Below, one piece after another: positions 33,701-46,099 of a stretch of DNA of 64,000 nt (the first letter of the stretch is position 1; each line of letters opens with the position of its first letter). The notes below the pieces were generated by a model. That model searched no databases, was not told where the DNA came from, and saw only the letters and a list, made by a program, of their open reading frames with translations. A program made the position numbers and the translations under genes. Origin of the DNA: Erinaceus europaeus (Eukaryota; Chordata; Mammalia; Eulipotyphla; Erinaceidae); assembly GCF_950295315.1 (NCBI RefSeq), contig NC_080175.1, positions 68,112,302 through 68,176,301 on the forward strand. The letters are read 5' to 3'.

Positions 33701-34620
33701 CTTTTTATAGACCTGTAACAAAGCAGAGGAGCCCTGAAAATCGCGTCGGAGAACGGGGATTCTGACAGCTCCTTCAATACGAGGAGCCGGGAGGTGCTGC
33801 TATAATTCTGCTTCTGATGAAAATTTCAAGTGTTTCCATTAGGTACAACAGCTGTTTCTATTATAGAGAACAGATCTCAGAGGTGGTGGCAATCCTGATA
33901 TCAACTTCTCGTGGGCTGAGAACACAGCGTAGTTCATACAATTAGATTTTTTTAAAATTATTTTTTTCTCCTGCACATACAAATTAACTTGGTAGCAGTA
34001 AAAGGAAATTACTTACTTGCTACTGGAATTGCCTGAAAGTGATCTGATCATCCTTTGAAGAGTCACATTCCCCCACATGCGAAGCCCTTGGGAAAAATTT
34101 GGCACCCTATTTTTTCCCATTCACATCTTCCTAAAGACCTCTCAGGAGTTTCCATTTAGAAAGCGAGGCTCATTACCAGGGCTTTTAATTTGGAAAGATT
34201 GGCTGCTCACCAGTGAATCTTTCTAGACACCAGCAGTGAGGTGGAGCAGCCCTGCAGTCTGCCAACCTCGGGGGCCTTGGCTTGGTTATCCTACCCGCTT
34301 CTGGCTGCTTGCAGGGAGGTTTTACAGCTAGTGCTCCAGTGTCACATCAGGTCACAGCTCTGGGGAGCTTGCCTCCAAGATAGTCATTGTTGTCATTGTC
34401 ATCATCATCATCAGCAGCAGCAGCAGCATCCTCATCCTCATCATCTCATTTTCTGTACCACCAAGGAGATGTGGAATCTCTCTTTCGAGTCTGTGAATCT
34501 GGGCTGTTCTGTGAGGGCTTTGACCCACAGACTATGGTCAACATTGCTATGGCAGTTCTGTGAGAGATAATAATATTCTCCCTGAAGCATCTTCTGCTAG
34601 GCATGTAAGCTTCATTTAAA
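33700..34620. other. Unique-looking intronic DNA
   Basis: No repeat recognised. Contains CpG-bearing sequence (AATCGCGTCGGAGAACGGGG at about 33748) and a CATCATCATCAGCAGCAG run at about 34405-34430. It could hold a conserved non-coding element, unproven. Confidence 0.4.
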
Positions 34621-36590
34621 GGTCCCTCTTTACTTATTTAAAGGACCCCCCAACTATTAAGGAAGCCATCATGGACATGTGACTATGGACACATTTACAT
34701 AAGAAATGTGTGCTTCACATTGAGGGCAAGACCCTTTAGGGGCCCACAAAGGGGTCCACTATGTTGTTCCTGATGGAGATGACCAGTGATAATGGAGAGA
34801 GGGATCTCTTTGAGGTCTAGGCTCATGGTGTCTATGTGGGAATCCCAGGATTCCCTGACTACTGAAGTATTCCCTGATTACTGAAGTATGCCAGTCTCTT
34901 GCCCTTATTCAGCTTTTGTTGTCCTTATTTTGATAAGGTTAGCTTTGGAGTGACTGAGGGAAGTGTAATAGGAAGTAGGTGAGGAGGGTATCTATGTCTA
35001 AGTAGAAACTATTTCATTAGGTACTTTAAGGTGTCTTTTTAGGCCTTTCTACTTGCTTGCTTCATTTACTGACTCACTGTAAAACTGTTGTGCACTGTTG
35101 CTTTAAGGTATATATTTTGCCCTAACTTAGGGATACATGTGTACATCTGCCCTATCTCATGGGACCTGGTCTATATGTAGGTTTTGGGGCTTTGTTAGGA
35201 AGTGGACCACCTGAAATGGAATTAAGGAATCCTATGAGAAAGGAAAGGTCTCATCCAAATAATGAGGCTGAAGGGTTGACATTCCACACCTTATGTCTCC
35301 GGACACATTCCGAAGTGAAGCATGCCGAGGTGGTCCTCATTGCATTGAATAGGTTGGGATCAGCAGATACAGTATCAGTTGGTATGAACTGAGAAAAGCA
35401 TGCCCTTAATGTGGACCAACAAAGGTAGAGAATGTTCCATCCTCCAAAGGGAGGTTGGATAACATACTCTATCTACCATCTGAGGAAGATGGGTCCTGAA
35501 ATTGGTGCAACTCGGAATGTTCCTACTCGTGACCACAGAATACAAGTTCAGACCTACAGGGATGTAGAGGTTACATAGGCGCCTATACTGAATATGGGCC
35601 CCAGATCAAATCGATGGGGTTTATAGTCAACAATATTTATACACTTTTTCCATATTTGGGAGCTACTCTCTTCCCTGATCCAGCTTCCTAGTCCCTTTTC
35701 CAGTCATGATATCATCTCTCCAGACAATAACTTGGGTCCACCTACATATCAGATGTCAGGCTCAGGCAAAAAACTAATAAAGTCATGGGCCCTTTGGAAT
35801 ATACCTAAAATAGACCTACTAGCTATTTCCAAAACAGAGACCCCAAATCTTCATCTGCAATATTCCAGCCTTTAGGTTCCTGATTAATCAACAATTTGTA
35901 TGGCTTTATATGTTAACTCTTTTTCAGCCACCATGTTCCAGATGCTACCATGATGTTAATAGGATTTCCCTGGGCAGACGACTCCATCAGTGTGTCCTGG
36001 AGCTCACTTCCCTAGATCTCTGCCCCACTAGAGAAAGAGAGAGGCAGGCTGGGAGTATGGATCCACCTGTCAACACCCATGTTCAGTGGGGAAGCAATTA
36101 CAGAAGCCAGACCTTCCACCTTCTGCAACCCATAATGACCCTGGGTCCATACTCCCAGAGGGATAAAGAATAGGAAAGCGAGGGAGTCGGGCTGTAGCGC
36201 AGTGGGTTAAGCGCAGGTGGCGCAAAGCACAAGGACCGGCATAAGGATCCCGGCTCGAACCCCGGCTCCCCACCTGCTGCAGGGGAGTCACTTCACAGGC
36301 AGTGAAGCAGGTCTGTAGGTGTCTATCTTTCTCTCCTCTCTGTCTTCCCCTCCTCTCTCCATTTCTCTCTGTCCTATCCAACAACGACAACAACAATAAT
36401 AACTACAGCAATAAAACAACAAGGGCAACAAAAAAGGAATAAATAAATAAAATAAATATTTAAAAAAAAAGAATAGGAAAGCGAATAGGGGAGAGGATGG
36501 GATACTGAGCTCTGGTGGTGGGAATTGTACCCCTCTTATCCTAAGGTCTTTTCAGTTTCCATTTTTATAAATAAATTAATTAAAAAATAC
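34620..36590 (+). mobile_element. Old L1 3' UTR, interrupted by a SINE
   Basis: Long 3' UTR of an L1 subfamily, ending in CCCCTCTTATCCTAAGG and an A/T-rich tail. The last 400 bases align with 62260-62733. The SINE at 36182-36470 interrupts it. Confidence 0.65.
36182..36470 (+). repeat. SINE type A with 14-bp target duplication
   Basis: GAATAGGAAAGCGA is present at 36168-36181 and 36471-36484. The tRNA-like head is well kept (GGCTGTAGCGCAGTGGGTTA, then GGCTCGAACCCC), so this is a young copy. Confidence 0.92.
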
Positions 36591-37600
36591 AACACAAAAA
36601 ATAAAGTTAAATATTATAATGAAAAAAAGAAAAGAAAGAAATGTGTGCTTCAGACCAGGTCCATAACCCAAAGAAAAAGGAGTTCTTTCCCCATGCACTG
36701 CCCTCTCTCTCTAGCCAGTGGTGATAAGACTGTGAAACCATGTATCCAATCCAAGGAGAACAGGGCAGTTTCAAATAGGCTTTAGGAATAAAAGCAAGAT
36801 GGACTTCCTACCTAGTGGGCCAGCCTATTGGTTTTTCAGTGGGCCTGGTTATGCCTCTTTCGCGCAACAGAAAATAAAATGGTCTTACTAAATTCATAAC
36901 TTGCATATTATGCTTCTCCTTCTCCTTCTTCTCCTTCTTCTTCTTCTTTTGGACAAACTACCCATTTCTAACAATCCTGGGCTTGGTCTTCAAGACACAA
37001 ATGGGTTCCACTTCTTTCTGGAAACACTTTTTGGAGAGGCCAAACTGAGACACCTCTGTCAACCCTTTCAGCTTGACTACTCTCAACCCATCCTGCACAG
37101 GGTCAGATAGTTAACAGTTTAAGGTTTGCAAGCTTCCCAGCCTTTGTGGCAAGTACTCAACTGGGACAAGGAATCAAAGACATATATATGGCTATGTGCA
37201 ACAATCTTCATTCACAAAAATAGGTGTTTGGTCTTTTTTGACACATGGACTGTGAATTTTCAAATCCCTGTCCCAAACAACTATTTCTATACACAGCAAA
37301 GGCCTTTCTCTTTTTTCTTTTGACTACCTATGTTTCCTCCCTCCCTCCTTTCCTTCTTTCCTTAAGTAGCACTTGCTTCTCATTTTCCCAAAAGTAAATT
37401 TACAGATTACTTCCATTACTACCGACTCCTGCAAGCCTCTACCTTCATTGGTTGGTTAGAGCTATCTCCCCTCAGATGTCTGGGCTTCAACCCTTCAAGA
37501 CATCTCCCAACTCAGAGGTAATAGCACCAACTGAGGACACTTACTAGTGGGAGTTCTCAATATTGACCCAATATGATTCTGGCTACAAGTTTCTAAGTTT
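36590..37600. other. Intronic DNA with (CTT)n
   Basis: A CTT run at about 36911-36948. Nothing else recognised. Confidence 0.4.
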
Positions 37601-37604
37601 TAGG

Positions 37605-37735
37605 ACATTATTATTATTATTATTATTTACCAGACCACTGCTCAGCTCTGGTTTATGGTGGCGCGGAGGACTAAACCTGGGACTTCGGCGCCTCAGGCAT
37701 GAGAGTTTGTTTGCATAACCATATCTCCCCCACCC
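37605..37735 (-). repeat. SINE type C
   Basis: CACTGCTCAGCTCTGGTTTA and GAGAGTTTGTTTGCATAACC on plus, after an (ATT)n tail. Confidence 0.8.
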
Positions 37736-37829
37736 CAGTTTTAGTACTTTCAATCTTTTTTATTTTTTAATTAATCATTTTTTTCCTGCTTCCACAGCTC
37801 TCAGGGATGGTAACTGCTTTCTTCAGTTG

Positions 37830-37868
<39 letters not shown>
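37830..37868. repeat. (TG)n microsatellite
   Basis: About 19 TG units with one interruption. Confidence 0.9.
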
Positions 37869-37872
<4 letters not shown>

Positions 37873-37989
37873 ATGACAATTCTTGACTTCCCTTTGGTTT
37901 TTCAGTTACCTGAAATGAAAAGTTTTCCAAATAAGAATTCCACACAGACAGGTGAATCGCCATGCCCACATTTCAGCAAAGCTAGGCGA

Positions 37990-38530
37990 CACAGAATGTA
38001 ACCAATGAGATTATATCTTTCACTTTGCAACCAATCAAGTTGAATCTTTCGGTTAGAAAAGTGTCACTAACCAGCTTGCCTCTTTCATTCTGTATTCACT
38101 TGCATCTTGGTGGCTAGGATTGGGTGTGGAATGTCGCCAGTTCACCACTTTTCACCTGTGCCTCGATGACTCACAATGTAACCAATCTGTTAGCACTTCA
38201 CCCTTGTACCTGTGAACACCTGATTAGTACACCTTATAATCAATCAAAATGTACCTTTTCCAAGACCACCCTGTAACCAATCAGCACAGGCCTCACCCAG
38301 TTTGAAGGGAATATAAACAGCTTTCCAACCACCTGGCCTGCAGGCAGTCTGGGGTGGCAGGAGCCGGATTGACTCTGCTGCCATAATAGTGTCTCCCTGC
38401 CCTCCACGCAGGCTCAATCTCAGTCTTGTCCTTTGGAGCTGTAATACCTTGGAACTGTAACACTTTAGAGCTGTAATTCTCAGAGCTGCACCACGGATAT
38501 TTCCATAACAACCTAGTTAACAATTTTATA
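37990..38530 (+). repeat. Probable class I solo LTR with four CCAAT boxes
   Basis: AACCAAT occurs near 37999, 38029, 38179 and 38274, and a TATA-like AATATAAAC near 38309. The U3-like, CCAAT-rich layout fits gammaretrovirus-like LTRs. Ends and target duplication were not resolved. Confidence 0.5.
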
Positions 38531-38579
38531 ACTGACGAACTATGCTTTTTTATTAAATTCTTTAAAATATCTGGTGTAA

Positions 38580-38810
38580 GGGTCTGGGTAGTGGTGTATC
38601 TAGCAGAGTGTACATACTACAGTGTTCAAGGACCCAGGTTCAAGCCCCTGGTCCCCACCTGCAAGGGAGAAGCTTCACAAGTGATGAAGCAGTGCTGTGG
38701 TATCTTTCTTTTTTCTCTGTCTCTATCCCCACCCCCAATTTCTCTCCCTCTATCCAAAATAAAAACAATAAGTAAAATATGAAAATAATTAAATACTTAA
38801 AACTAAAAGA
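38580..38810 (+). repeat. SINE type B
   Basis: Full-length head and body, A-rich tail. Confidence 0.8.
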
Positions 38811-39269
38811 AAAAAATCTAGTTTATTCCTGTGTATTCCTGACAGTATTTTTCTGAAATAGAACCTTTGGGTTTGCCTGTCCACAGCCTAGAACAGCCTG
38901 ACACCCTCATTTGTGCTAGGAAAAAAATTATTAAAAATGGAAAATACTAGAACATATATATTGCAAAGTGTGGGGGTAGGGTTACCCTACCCCAAATCCA
39001 TCTCCCCCAAGGTCCTTCTCTGCCTCCTTATGGAAGGTATTAGGTCTCTTCTTCCTGCAGTCTCTCAGGTCAACTCTTTGGCCCTATGCAAATAGCTTCT
39101 CATTGTTTTCAGGTGTAGAGACTGGGGTTTGGCAAGGTCCATTTCCCAGTTCTCAGGCGGGGGAGAGAAGGAGATTCCTTTATTTCTTTCCTGTAAATAT
39201 CTATTTCCAAGCCTGCAGGCTGAGGAGAGGCAAAGTCTTTTTAATTATTTCTTGCTGAATTACACTTAG

Positions 39270-39490
39270 TTCTTCTTCTTCTTCTAGCGTTTGCCCTTCT
39301 TCCGTAGCCAGTCAACAGCGTCAGGTTGAGCCTGATGTAAAGTTTCGAGACCTCCTTTGAATCTGGAGAGGTGGCAGTCGTTGACTATGTGGGTCATAGT
39401 CTGTCTGTAGCCGCAGGGGCAATTCGGGTCGTCTCTGGCTCCCCAGCGATGGAACATAGCGGCGCACCGGCCATGGCCTGTTCGATAGCG
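39270..39490 (-). mobile_element. Jockey-like element, copy 3 (221 bp 3' end)
   Basis: Flanked by ATTACACTTAG at 39259-39269 and 39491-39501, an 11-bp perfect duplication. It carries only the last C-terminal codons (ending DAVDWLRKKGKR) and the TTCTTCTTCTAG-type end, read on plus. It matches copy 2 better than copy 1 (GTTCGATAGCG). Confidence 0.92.
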
Positions 39491-39499
39491 ATTACACTT

Positions 39500-40850
39500 A
39501 GCATACCCTGGTGACAGTGGCACCATCAAACCTGTCTAACCCTCTGGCCAGCAGCTCAAGCCAACTTCAAGCATCACTTCTAATTCCTTTTATTTTCTCC
39601 CATCTGCACAATCCATGAATCAGTTTGGTAGTTTTCACTTCCTGATTCTCATATCTTGTCTGTTATTATCCATCTCTATGCTTTCCACACTTGCTTTGTG
39701 ACCAACCAACCTACCTACCTTCCTTTCTTCTTTCCTTCCTTTCTTCCTTCCTTCCTTCTTTCCTTCCTTCCCTCCTTCCTTAAGTTCACTTTTAGACAGA
39801 GACAGAGACAGAGGGGTGAAACATCACAGGAAGCCTCTACACTTCCTTTTGAAGTACTTCCTTTGCTTTGTTGTTTTTGAGTGAATCATACTTTCTTTGC
39901 ACTCTTGGTAAAAACACTTCTCTCTGCTTAGACTTCTCTTCACCTAGCTCACATCCTCAAGTGTTATCTAAAGACAGGGCTTTTTAAAGGCTCCCAGACT
40001 ATTATATTCCCCTGTTGTTTTCACAGAATAGCACATTTTTTTCATGATAACACTGAGTAAATGTCCAAGTATATTTTTGACAGCTGTTTTCCATTCTGGA
40101 CAGTAAGACATCTAGTAGGGGTTATGTTTGCCTTGTTCAGCACAAGGCCCTTGTCTACTATTCTTTTGGGTGTACACTAGACCTTCAACCAATATTTGTT
40201 GAGTTCAGTTGATTTCCATTGTATACATTTCTCAGAGGGGTTCTCTGCATTGATTGCAGAAGATATGCATTTCTTCAGATCTGCCACGATTCCTCATGGA
40301 GGACTGTTACTTCTTAATTAGAATGCTTCTGTGATTTCTTCTTTGTGAAGGAGAATTTAAGCCAGGCAGGAAGATTCTGTATTTCCTTGTAAATTATTAA
40401 TGCACATGTTCATTGACAATTCTCATATCCCACTGAAACTGTCTTCATTAGATCTCAGAAAGTTTCTGGCCTCAGCAGGCTTCTACAAGATAACTCTCTC
40501 TCTTTCTCTCTCTCTCCCTCTCCCTCTCCTTTTCCCCCCTCACCCTTCCTCTCCCCTCCTCCCTCTTCCTCCCTCTCTTCGAGCCAAGAACTTTTGAATG
40601 GGGAGTTCTCCCGCTTTTCATATGTTAAGTATTTAAACTGTGGAAGATAAAGGCTCAGCCTTCTTCCTTCCTATCTTTCTTCAAGTCTATAGGAAGTGGT
40701 TTTTATTGCCTGAAAAAAAATGATACTTTATGACATTCTCTGTAGCCCCTCTCCTCTCTCCAACTCCCTGAAATGTGAGCTACTTCTTTCTGAGACACTT
40801 AAAATAATACCAAGAAAGTAGTATATGAACTATGCTGGAGGTTATTTCCT
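39500..40850. other. Intronic DNA with pyrimidine tracts
   Basis: (TTCC)n at about 39717-39782 and (CT)n at 40495-40580. No gene recognised. Confidence 0.45.
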
Positions 40851-41085
40851 AAATCTGTACCCCATGACCTGCAAGTCTAACAGCCACTAACTCAAGGAGA
40901 GCTAAGAGACTTTGCTGGACCCCTATTCCTGAGCCCTGTGTATTCTTATTCTTCTTGACCCATTTAGAATGCCTTCCCTGGAATTTCTGGAAATAAGAAG
41001 GTATCTCATACATGTATGATACCTCTGCTGAGAAGCCTTGCTGGGTCTTTCTACCTTCCTCCCTTTCTTTCTTCCATTCTTTCTT

Positions 41086-41089
41086 CCAT

Positions 41090-41129
<40 letters not shown>

Positions 41130-41185
41130 TCCTTCCTTCCTTCCTTTCTCTTCTTTTCCCATTTTTTAGAAAGAAAAAGAACACA

Positions 41186-41237
<52 letters not shown>

Positions 41238-41410
41238 GAGGGAGAGGGAGAGGAGAGACACTGTAAGACTCCTCCACCATCCATAGCTCTCTCCCAGTGT
41301 CATCCATGATGCTTCCAAGTGTGCCAGGGTCTGAACCCAGGCCTTTGTACATGGTAAGACACACACTCTACTAGGTGAGCTACCTCCCAGAGCTGGCAGG
41401 GGCGTCTGTA
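41086..41410 (-). repeat. (TTTC)n, (AC)n, (AG)n, then SINE type E
   Basis: Microsatellites at 41086-41145, 41181-41203 and 41204-41234, followed by a SINE body and head. The arrays probably grew from the SINE tail. Confidence 0.65.
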
Positions 41411-41569
41411 GTGACACTCAAATTTATGGAGGCCCGCTGATCTGAGCATCCTGGTGTCTGCCTTCCTTTTCCATTTTTGCCACCAGGGCCATTGTTGGGG
41501 CTCAGTGCCTGCTCATTTCATTCTTTCTCCTGACAGAGGTTGTGAGGCAGAGCATTGCTTTCCTTCTTT

Positions 41570-41800
41570 AAAAAAATTTTTTTTTAAATCATTATCTTTA
41601 CTTATTGGATAGAGACAGCTAGAAATCAAGAGAGAAAGAGGTGCTACCACCAAAGAGGGAGAGAGACAGAGAGATACCTGCAACACTGTTTTACCACTTG
41701 CAAAGCTTTCCCCCAGCAGGTGGGGAGTAGGAGCTTGAACCTGGGTCCTTGGGGACTGTAACATGTGCGCTCAACCAGGTGCACCACCACTCAGCCCCCA
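41570..41800 (-). repeat. SINE type B
   Basis: Includes CTCAACCAGGTGCACCACCA at the head side on plus. Confidence 0.8.
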
Positions 41801-42154
41801 TTACTTGCTTTCTTTAAACTCTGGTGGCCAGTGAGGAGCTCCTCTCCCACACCTAACAGCTAGTTTATGATTTCACTCAAACTGCTAGCTTCTGTATAAC
41901 TCCTCGAAAGGTAGCCATTATTTTTCAAATGACAAAAAAACAACAAAACAACAACAACAACAACAAAAAACCAACAAAAAAACGAGGGAAAGGTTTGGGA
42001 AATAGACTGAAGATGAAATAGAAAGGCTCTTAAAAAAATCCATAATAACCTCTGTCAAAGAAGCTGATTATGAAAATGATCATGATAAGAAGACCCATGT
42101 AAGCATATGCTTGCATCCTGTTGGAGAAGGAGCAGACCTAAGGGGATAGATTAA

Positions 42155-42600
42155 AATCCAGAGGGTTAAAGAATAGGAAAGCTATGGGGGGGGGGGGGGA
42201 TGGGATATGGAGTTCTAGTGGTGGGAACTGTATGGAGTTGTACCCCTCTTATCCTATGGTTTTGTCAGTATTTCCTTTTTATTTTTTTTTTAAAAAGAGG
42301 GAGTTGGACGGTAGCGCATGAAGTTAAGTGCATGTGGTGCAAAGCGCAAGGACTGGCTTAAGGATCCTGGTTTGAGCCCCCGGCTCCCCACCTGCAGGAG
42401 AGTCACTTCACAAGTGGTAAACACTTTGCAGGTGTTTATCTTTCTCTCCCCTTCTCTGTCTTCCCCTCCTCTCTCTCTTTTTCTCTCTGTCCTACCTAAC
42501 AATGATGACATCAATAATATCAACAATAACAACTACAACAATAAAAACAACAAGGGCAACAAAATGGAATAAATAAATATTTTAAAAAGTTAACATATCA
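42155..42600 (+). repeat. L1 3' end (42155-42295) followed by SINE type A (42298-42600)
   Basis: A 140-base L1 tail with a G14 run (about 42186-42199) ends in A/T. The SINE head GTTGGACGGTAGCGCATGAAG starts immediately after it. Confidence 0.8.
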
Positions 42601-42779
42601 AAAAAATCCACAATCAACTCTGGTTCTACTGCTAGGGAAAGATCTGCGTTCATATGAACAAGAAAACCAACACTGAAACAATGCAGACAACTTCCTTTTC
42701 CTTTAATCTTCCAAAGAGACTTGACCCAAGGTAGACAGTTCCTCTGAGAACCACCTATCTCCTTCAGAAGGGGTTTTAC

Positions 42780-42863
42780 CTTTTGGGTGGTATTCCACAC
42801 ATGTTCTTTCTCATCTCTTCTTCCTTCAAGGGTGTCCACGGCATCTGCCATTAGTGACTGCAG
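42780..42863 (-). CDS. Internal exon of the host gene (28 codons)
   Basis: The acceptor TTTTTATCTTGGTGCCACAG precedes the exon, and GTAAAA follows AAG as donor. Phase 0 at both ends; it encodes LQSLMADAVDTLEGRRDEK and then EHVWNTTQK. It is helical and charged. It joins in phase 0 to the exon at 45757-45921 upstream and to 13467-13589 downstream. Identity of the protein unknown. The chief doubt is that splice sites are judged by eye. Confidence 0.75.
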
Positions 42864-42869
42864 CTGTGG

Positions 42870-44340
42870 CACCAAGATAAAAATTATCAGCATGGAATTC
42901 ATACAGAAATAACTCCTCTAAATACACAGATTAAAACCTAATTAAAAAATCATTTGTACGCTGATGATTTTATTACTCATCTTCCCAACAATGAACACTG
43001 CCACCTCATCTCAGCTTCAGTCATTATGGAGTATTATTGCGGATATAAAATACTGACACAATGCAAAGATGCTTCTCAAAAATTTGTAGGAAACATATAG
43101 GTTTTAATGCCAGCAGTGTTGCTGTTTTGTTAAGACAGATTTGGGTTGTAAAGAATGAAGGCGGCAGTTAATTCCCTCAGGAAATGGTATGTAGTACATG
43201 AATGCATTTTGGTATTCTCTCCTGAGGCTAATGTGTCATAATTCCAGGTATTATGCAAACACTCACCAGAGGACAATACTAAAACTGTGCTGTTTTACTG
43301 CCTCTTAAATGATCTAGCTCATTTAAGGCTTTTTTTTGTTGTTGTTCTTTTATCAAATTTCAAAATAACCAACTTTACTCTGTAGATTCCATTCAAATGC
43401 AATTAAAGAGAATGTGATGCTTTGCTACAAACCGCCATATCCCAATGTAAAGCAGACTTGTGTACACAGTGCATTGGAGGTTGTAAAGTGAGGAAGCGGA
43501 ATCTCAGAGCTCAAAGAGAAGGAATGCTAGCTCAGTTCACAGAGGCACCAGTACTATGAACCCTGAGATAATCTCCCTACACTTTTAGATAGTGCAGTTT
43601 ACTCAGGCAGGTGGGCAGAGGCGAGTCACGCAAAACTCTTCTCTTGAGCAGTTGCTGCTTATACAGCACCAAGCTGGGTATTGCTGGGATTTATGCTCTA
43701 GGTTAACCCATGCTGGGAAGCTACACAGTAAAATCTATTGCTTACAGTGGCAAAAATCTTTTAGATAATGGTTTTAAAATATCTGTCCTGACCAAATACA
43801 ACAATAACAATGGACTCCCCACCCTCTCAAGCAGGCATTAAACTGAAAATATCCCCAAGATCTTTTTTTTTAAGTTTCAGATAGCAGATAGGTGCATTGG
43901 TATGTTAATGAGGGATGCCAATAATGCCACTTCGGTGCTTGTTGTGCATATTTTGAAGTAAATGCATTTTCGGAGAAAAGAAAACTGCAGATTTGGAGCT
44001 CAGGGGACGTCCCCTAAGTGCAGACCTCATGTAGTTAACACTGAAATCTGGAAGATGCTTTTCAGAAAGCCAGGACCAATTATCATGTCAGCTTCTTAAA
44101 TCAACGCTTTCTTTGCTTTCTCTTATCTCAGAGAAGCATTGATCATCTAAAATTGGCGATAATCTGTACTTTGAAAGCTCTGTACCCACTGTACTCCTGG
44201 ATGCCTTGTGAACAGCAGGAAAAAACACTTTACCTTTCCCGTGGCATCTGATGTACACACCGAGAAAGGTTTCCAAAGTACTGTTAGCAGTTTGAACTCA
44301 GCAATTCCTGGATTAATTGGCTTTTTAAAAATAGATATTT
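42870..44340. other. Unique-looking intronic DNA
   Basis: No repeats recognised; relatively repeat-poor compared with the rest. An exon-like frame at about 44230-44310 is discussed among the rejected items. Confidence 0.4.
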
Positions 44341-44349
44341 TAAAATCTA

Positions 44350-44440
44350 GGTGGTAATATAATCAATAAAGCATGGGGCTGTTAAGCAGAAGGTCCCAAG
44401 TTCGATCTCCAGTGTCCCATGTGCTAGAATGATGCTCTGG

Positions 44441-44472
<32 letters not shown>

Positions 44473-44490
44473 AATTTAAAAAGTTTTTTT
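44350..44490 (+). repeat. SINE type D
   Basis: GGTCCCAAGTTCGATCTCCAG and GAATGATGCTCTGGTTCTC, ending in (CT)n and (CA)n. Confidence 0.75.
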
Positions 44491-44749
44491 TATCTCAACT
44501 TTTCATAACTCTGTTATTTGACTATTTGACTAGTCAGACCATTTTGCATGCTTTTTAGTGTTTTTTTTTTTTATGCATTTTGCAGACCACTATGAATGCT
44601 GGTGGTCCATTTCTTGATTGCTTAATTTGTTACATAGTGTATTAAAAACATTTACTAAATTTTACTTCACTTAGAACACAAAGTCTGACACCTTAGGAAT
44701 AAATAAGCCACTTTCCATGATCAGTATGTGAAATAAAGCACACACACTT

Positions 44750-44931
44750 GGGGCTAGGTTGTGGTGTATCTGATTGGGTCACAGTGTGCTAGTACCTGGA
44801 TTCAAGTCCCTGGTCTCCATCTGCTGGGGGAAATCTTTGCAAGCAGTGAAGCAATGCTTCAGAGTTCCGGTTCGCTCTCCCCCCTTCCCATCCCCTCCCC
44901 TCCCCTTCCCCCCATTTCTATTGCTATCAAA

Positions 44932-44969
<38 letters not shown>

Positions 44970-44970
44970 C
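44750..44970 (+). repeat. SINE type B with (AC)n
   Basis: Body followed by an AC run at 44934-44967. Confidence 0.75.
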
Positions 44971-45054
44971 TTTCTGCCTCTCTCAGTGTCTTCATTAGAA
45001 TGCTTCATCAGAGTTGGAGAATTTGCCCTCAGACTACATTTCTTTCTTTCTTTT

Positions 45055-45155
45055 TTTCTTCTTTCTTTTACTGAGAGAAACTGAGAGTAGGGGGAGATAG
45101 AGAGGCAGAGAGACACTTGCAGCACCGCACCACCACCCTGCAGGTGGGGGGACTA
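45055..45155 (-). repeat. SINE type B fragment
   Basis: GAGAAACTGAGAG through CCCTGCAGGTGGGG only. Confidence 0.55.
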
Positions 45156-45179
45156 CATTTATTTTTTCTTTTATAATAA

Positions 45180-45718
45180 TAAAAAAAAAGACTTTTTTTA
45201 TTATCTTTATTTATTTATTGGATAGACAGTCAGAAGTAGAGAGAGAAAGGGGACATGGAGAGGGAGACACACCTGCAGCCCTGCTTCACCACTTGCAAAT
45301 CTTTCCCCTCGACTTCCCCCCCAGACTTCCTCCCCAGATTTCCCCCCCAAACTCCCCCCCCCCCGACTTCCTGACTTGACTTACCTTTGGACTTAACCTG
45401 AGAGTAGAGACATCCGACTCAAGGTATTTGATCATGGGCCTCCAGCTTCACATCCAGCAACTTAACTACAACCACAGCTGTCATCCAGTGACTTAACCAC
45501 TCAACCACAGCCGTCTGCCATGCCGGGGGAAGGTTTCTAGTAACCTTACTTTCTAGCCATAATCAAGAAAATCTGCAATGACCGACCCATTTCCTGCTTC
45601 CTATCACACCTTTCACTTGTTTTCATATGATGGGTGCAGAAAGACAGTGTGGGCTTTGCTCTGCTAAGATGGGTGTTGGAACTGTAATACATGCACTCAA
45701 CCCACTGCCTGGCCCCAT
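45180..45718 (-). repeat. SINE type B split by a 350-base C-rich insert
   Basis: The SINE tail and body (45180-45310) and head (45665-45718) belong together. Between them lies an unrelated segment starting with GACTTCCCCCCCAGACTTCC-type repeats (45309-45375). Confidence 0.6.
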
Positions 45719-45756
45719 AAACTACATTTATTATCACAAAGTCTTATACAACTCAC

Positions 45757-45921
45757 CAGCTCCACCTCCTGCTTACTGAGATCCTGGAGGTAGGGAATGG
45801 TAGCAAGCTCAGCCATGGCATGATGGACCACCTGGGCCTGCTCCTTGACCCTCTGCTGCCGGCTCAGGAGGCTGGCGTACTGCAGCTTCTCCATCACTCC
45901 CGAGCAGGTGGGGAAGCTCCC
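45757..45921 (-). CDS. Internal exon of the host gene (55 codons)
   Basis: The acceptor TTTCCTTCTCCCGGAGACCAG is followed by GGGAGC, and the donor is CTG|GTGAGT, a near-perfect consensus. Phase 0 at both ends gives GSFPTCSGVMEKLQYASLL and, later, SRQQRVKEQAQVV and IPYLQDLSKQEVEL. An alternative acceptor at TTCTAAG (about 45950) would add ten codons in the same frame. GC content is higher than in the surrounding intron, as expected for coding DNA. Coiled-coil or helical-bundle character; no family recognised. Confidence 0.8.
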
Positions 45922-46099
45922 CTGGTCTCCGGGAGAAGGAAATATCTTAGAACAAAGTCACAGTGAGTGACCTCTCCATGGAGATAAGCATTGGGGCTGG
46001 TTTTAATTCACTTAAGTCCTTTGAGGCCATGGTGTCTAGCACATGTTTCCTTCTGTCAAATTTTTGTCACTGCCAGAGCTTCAGTGCTCTGGGTCTACT

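Noticed and set aside
44230..44310. Exon-like minus-strand frame (AEFKLLTVLWKPFSV...ATGK) with AG before and GTAAAG after
   Set aside because: It would enter in phase 1, but the preceding exon (45757-45921) leaves in phase 0 and joins perfectly to 42780-42863. The acceptor lacks a pyrimidine tract.
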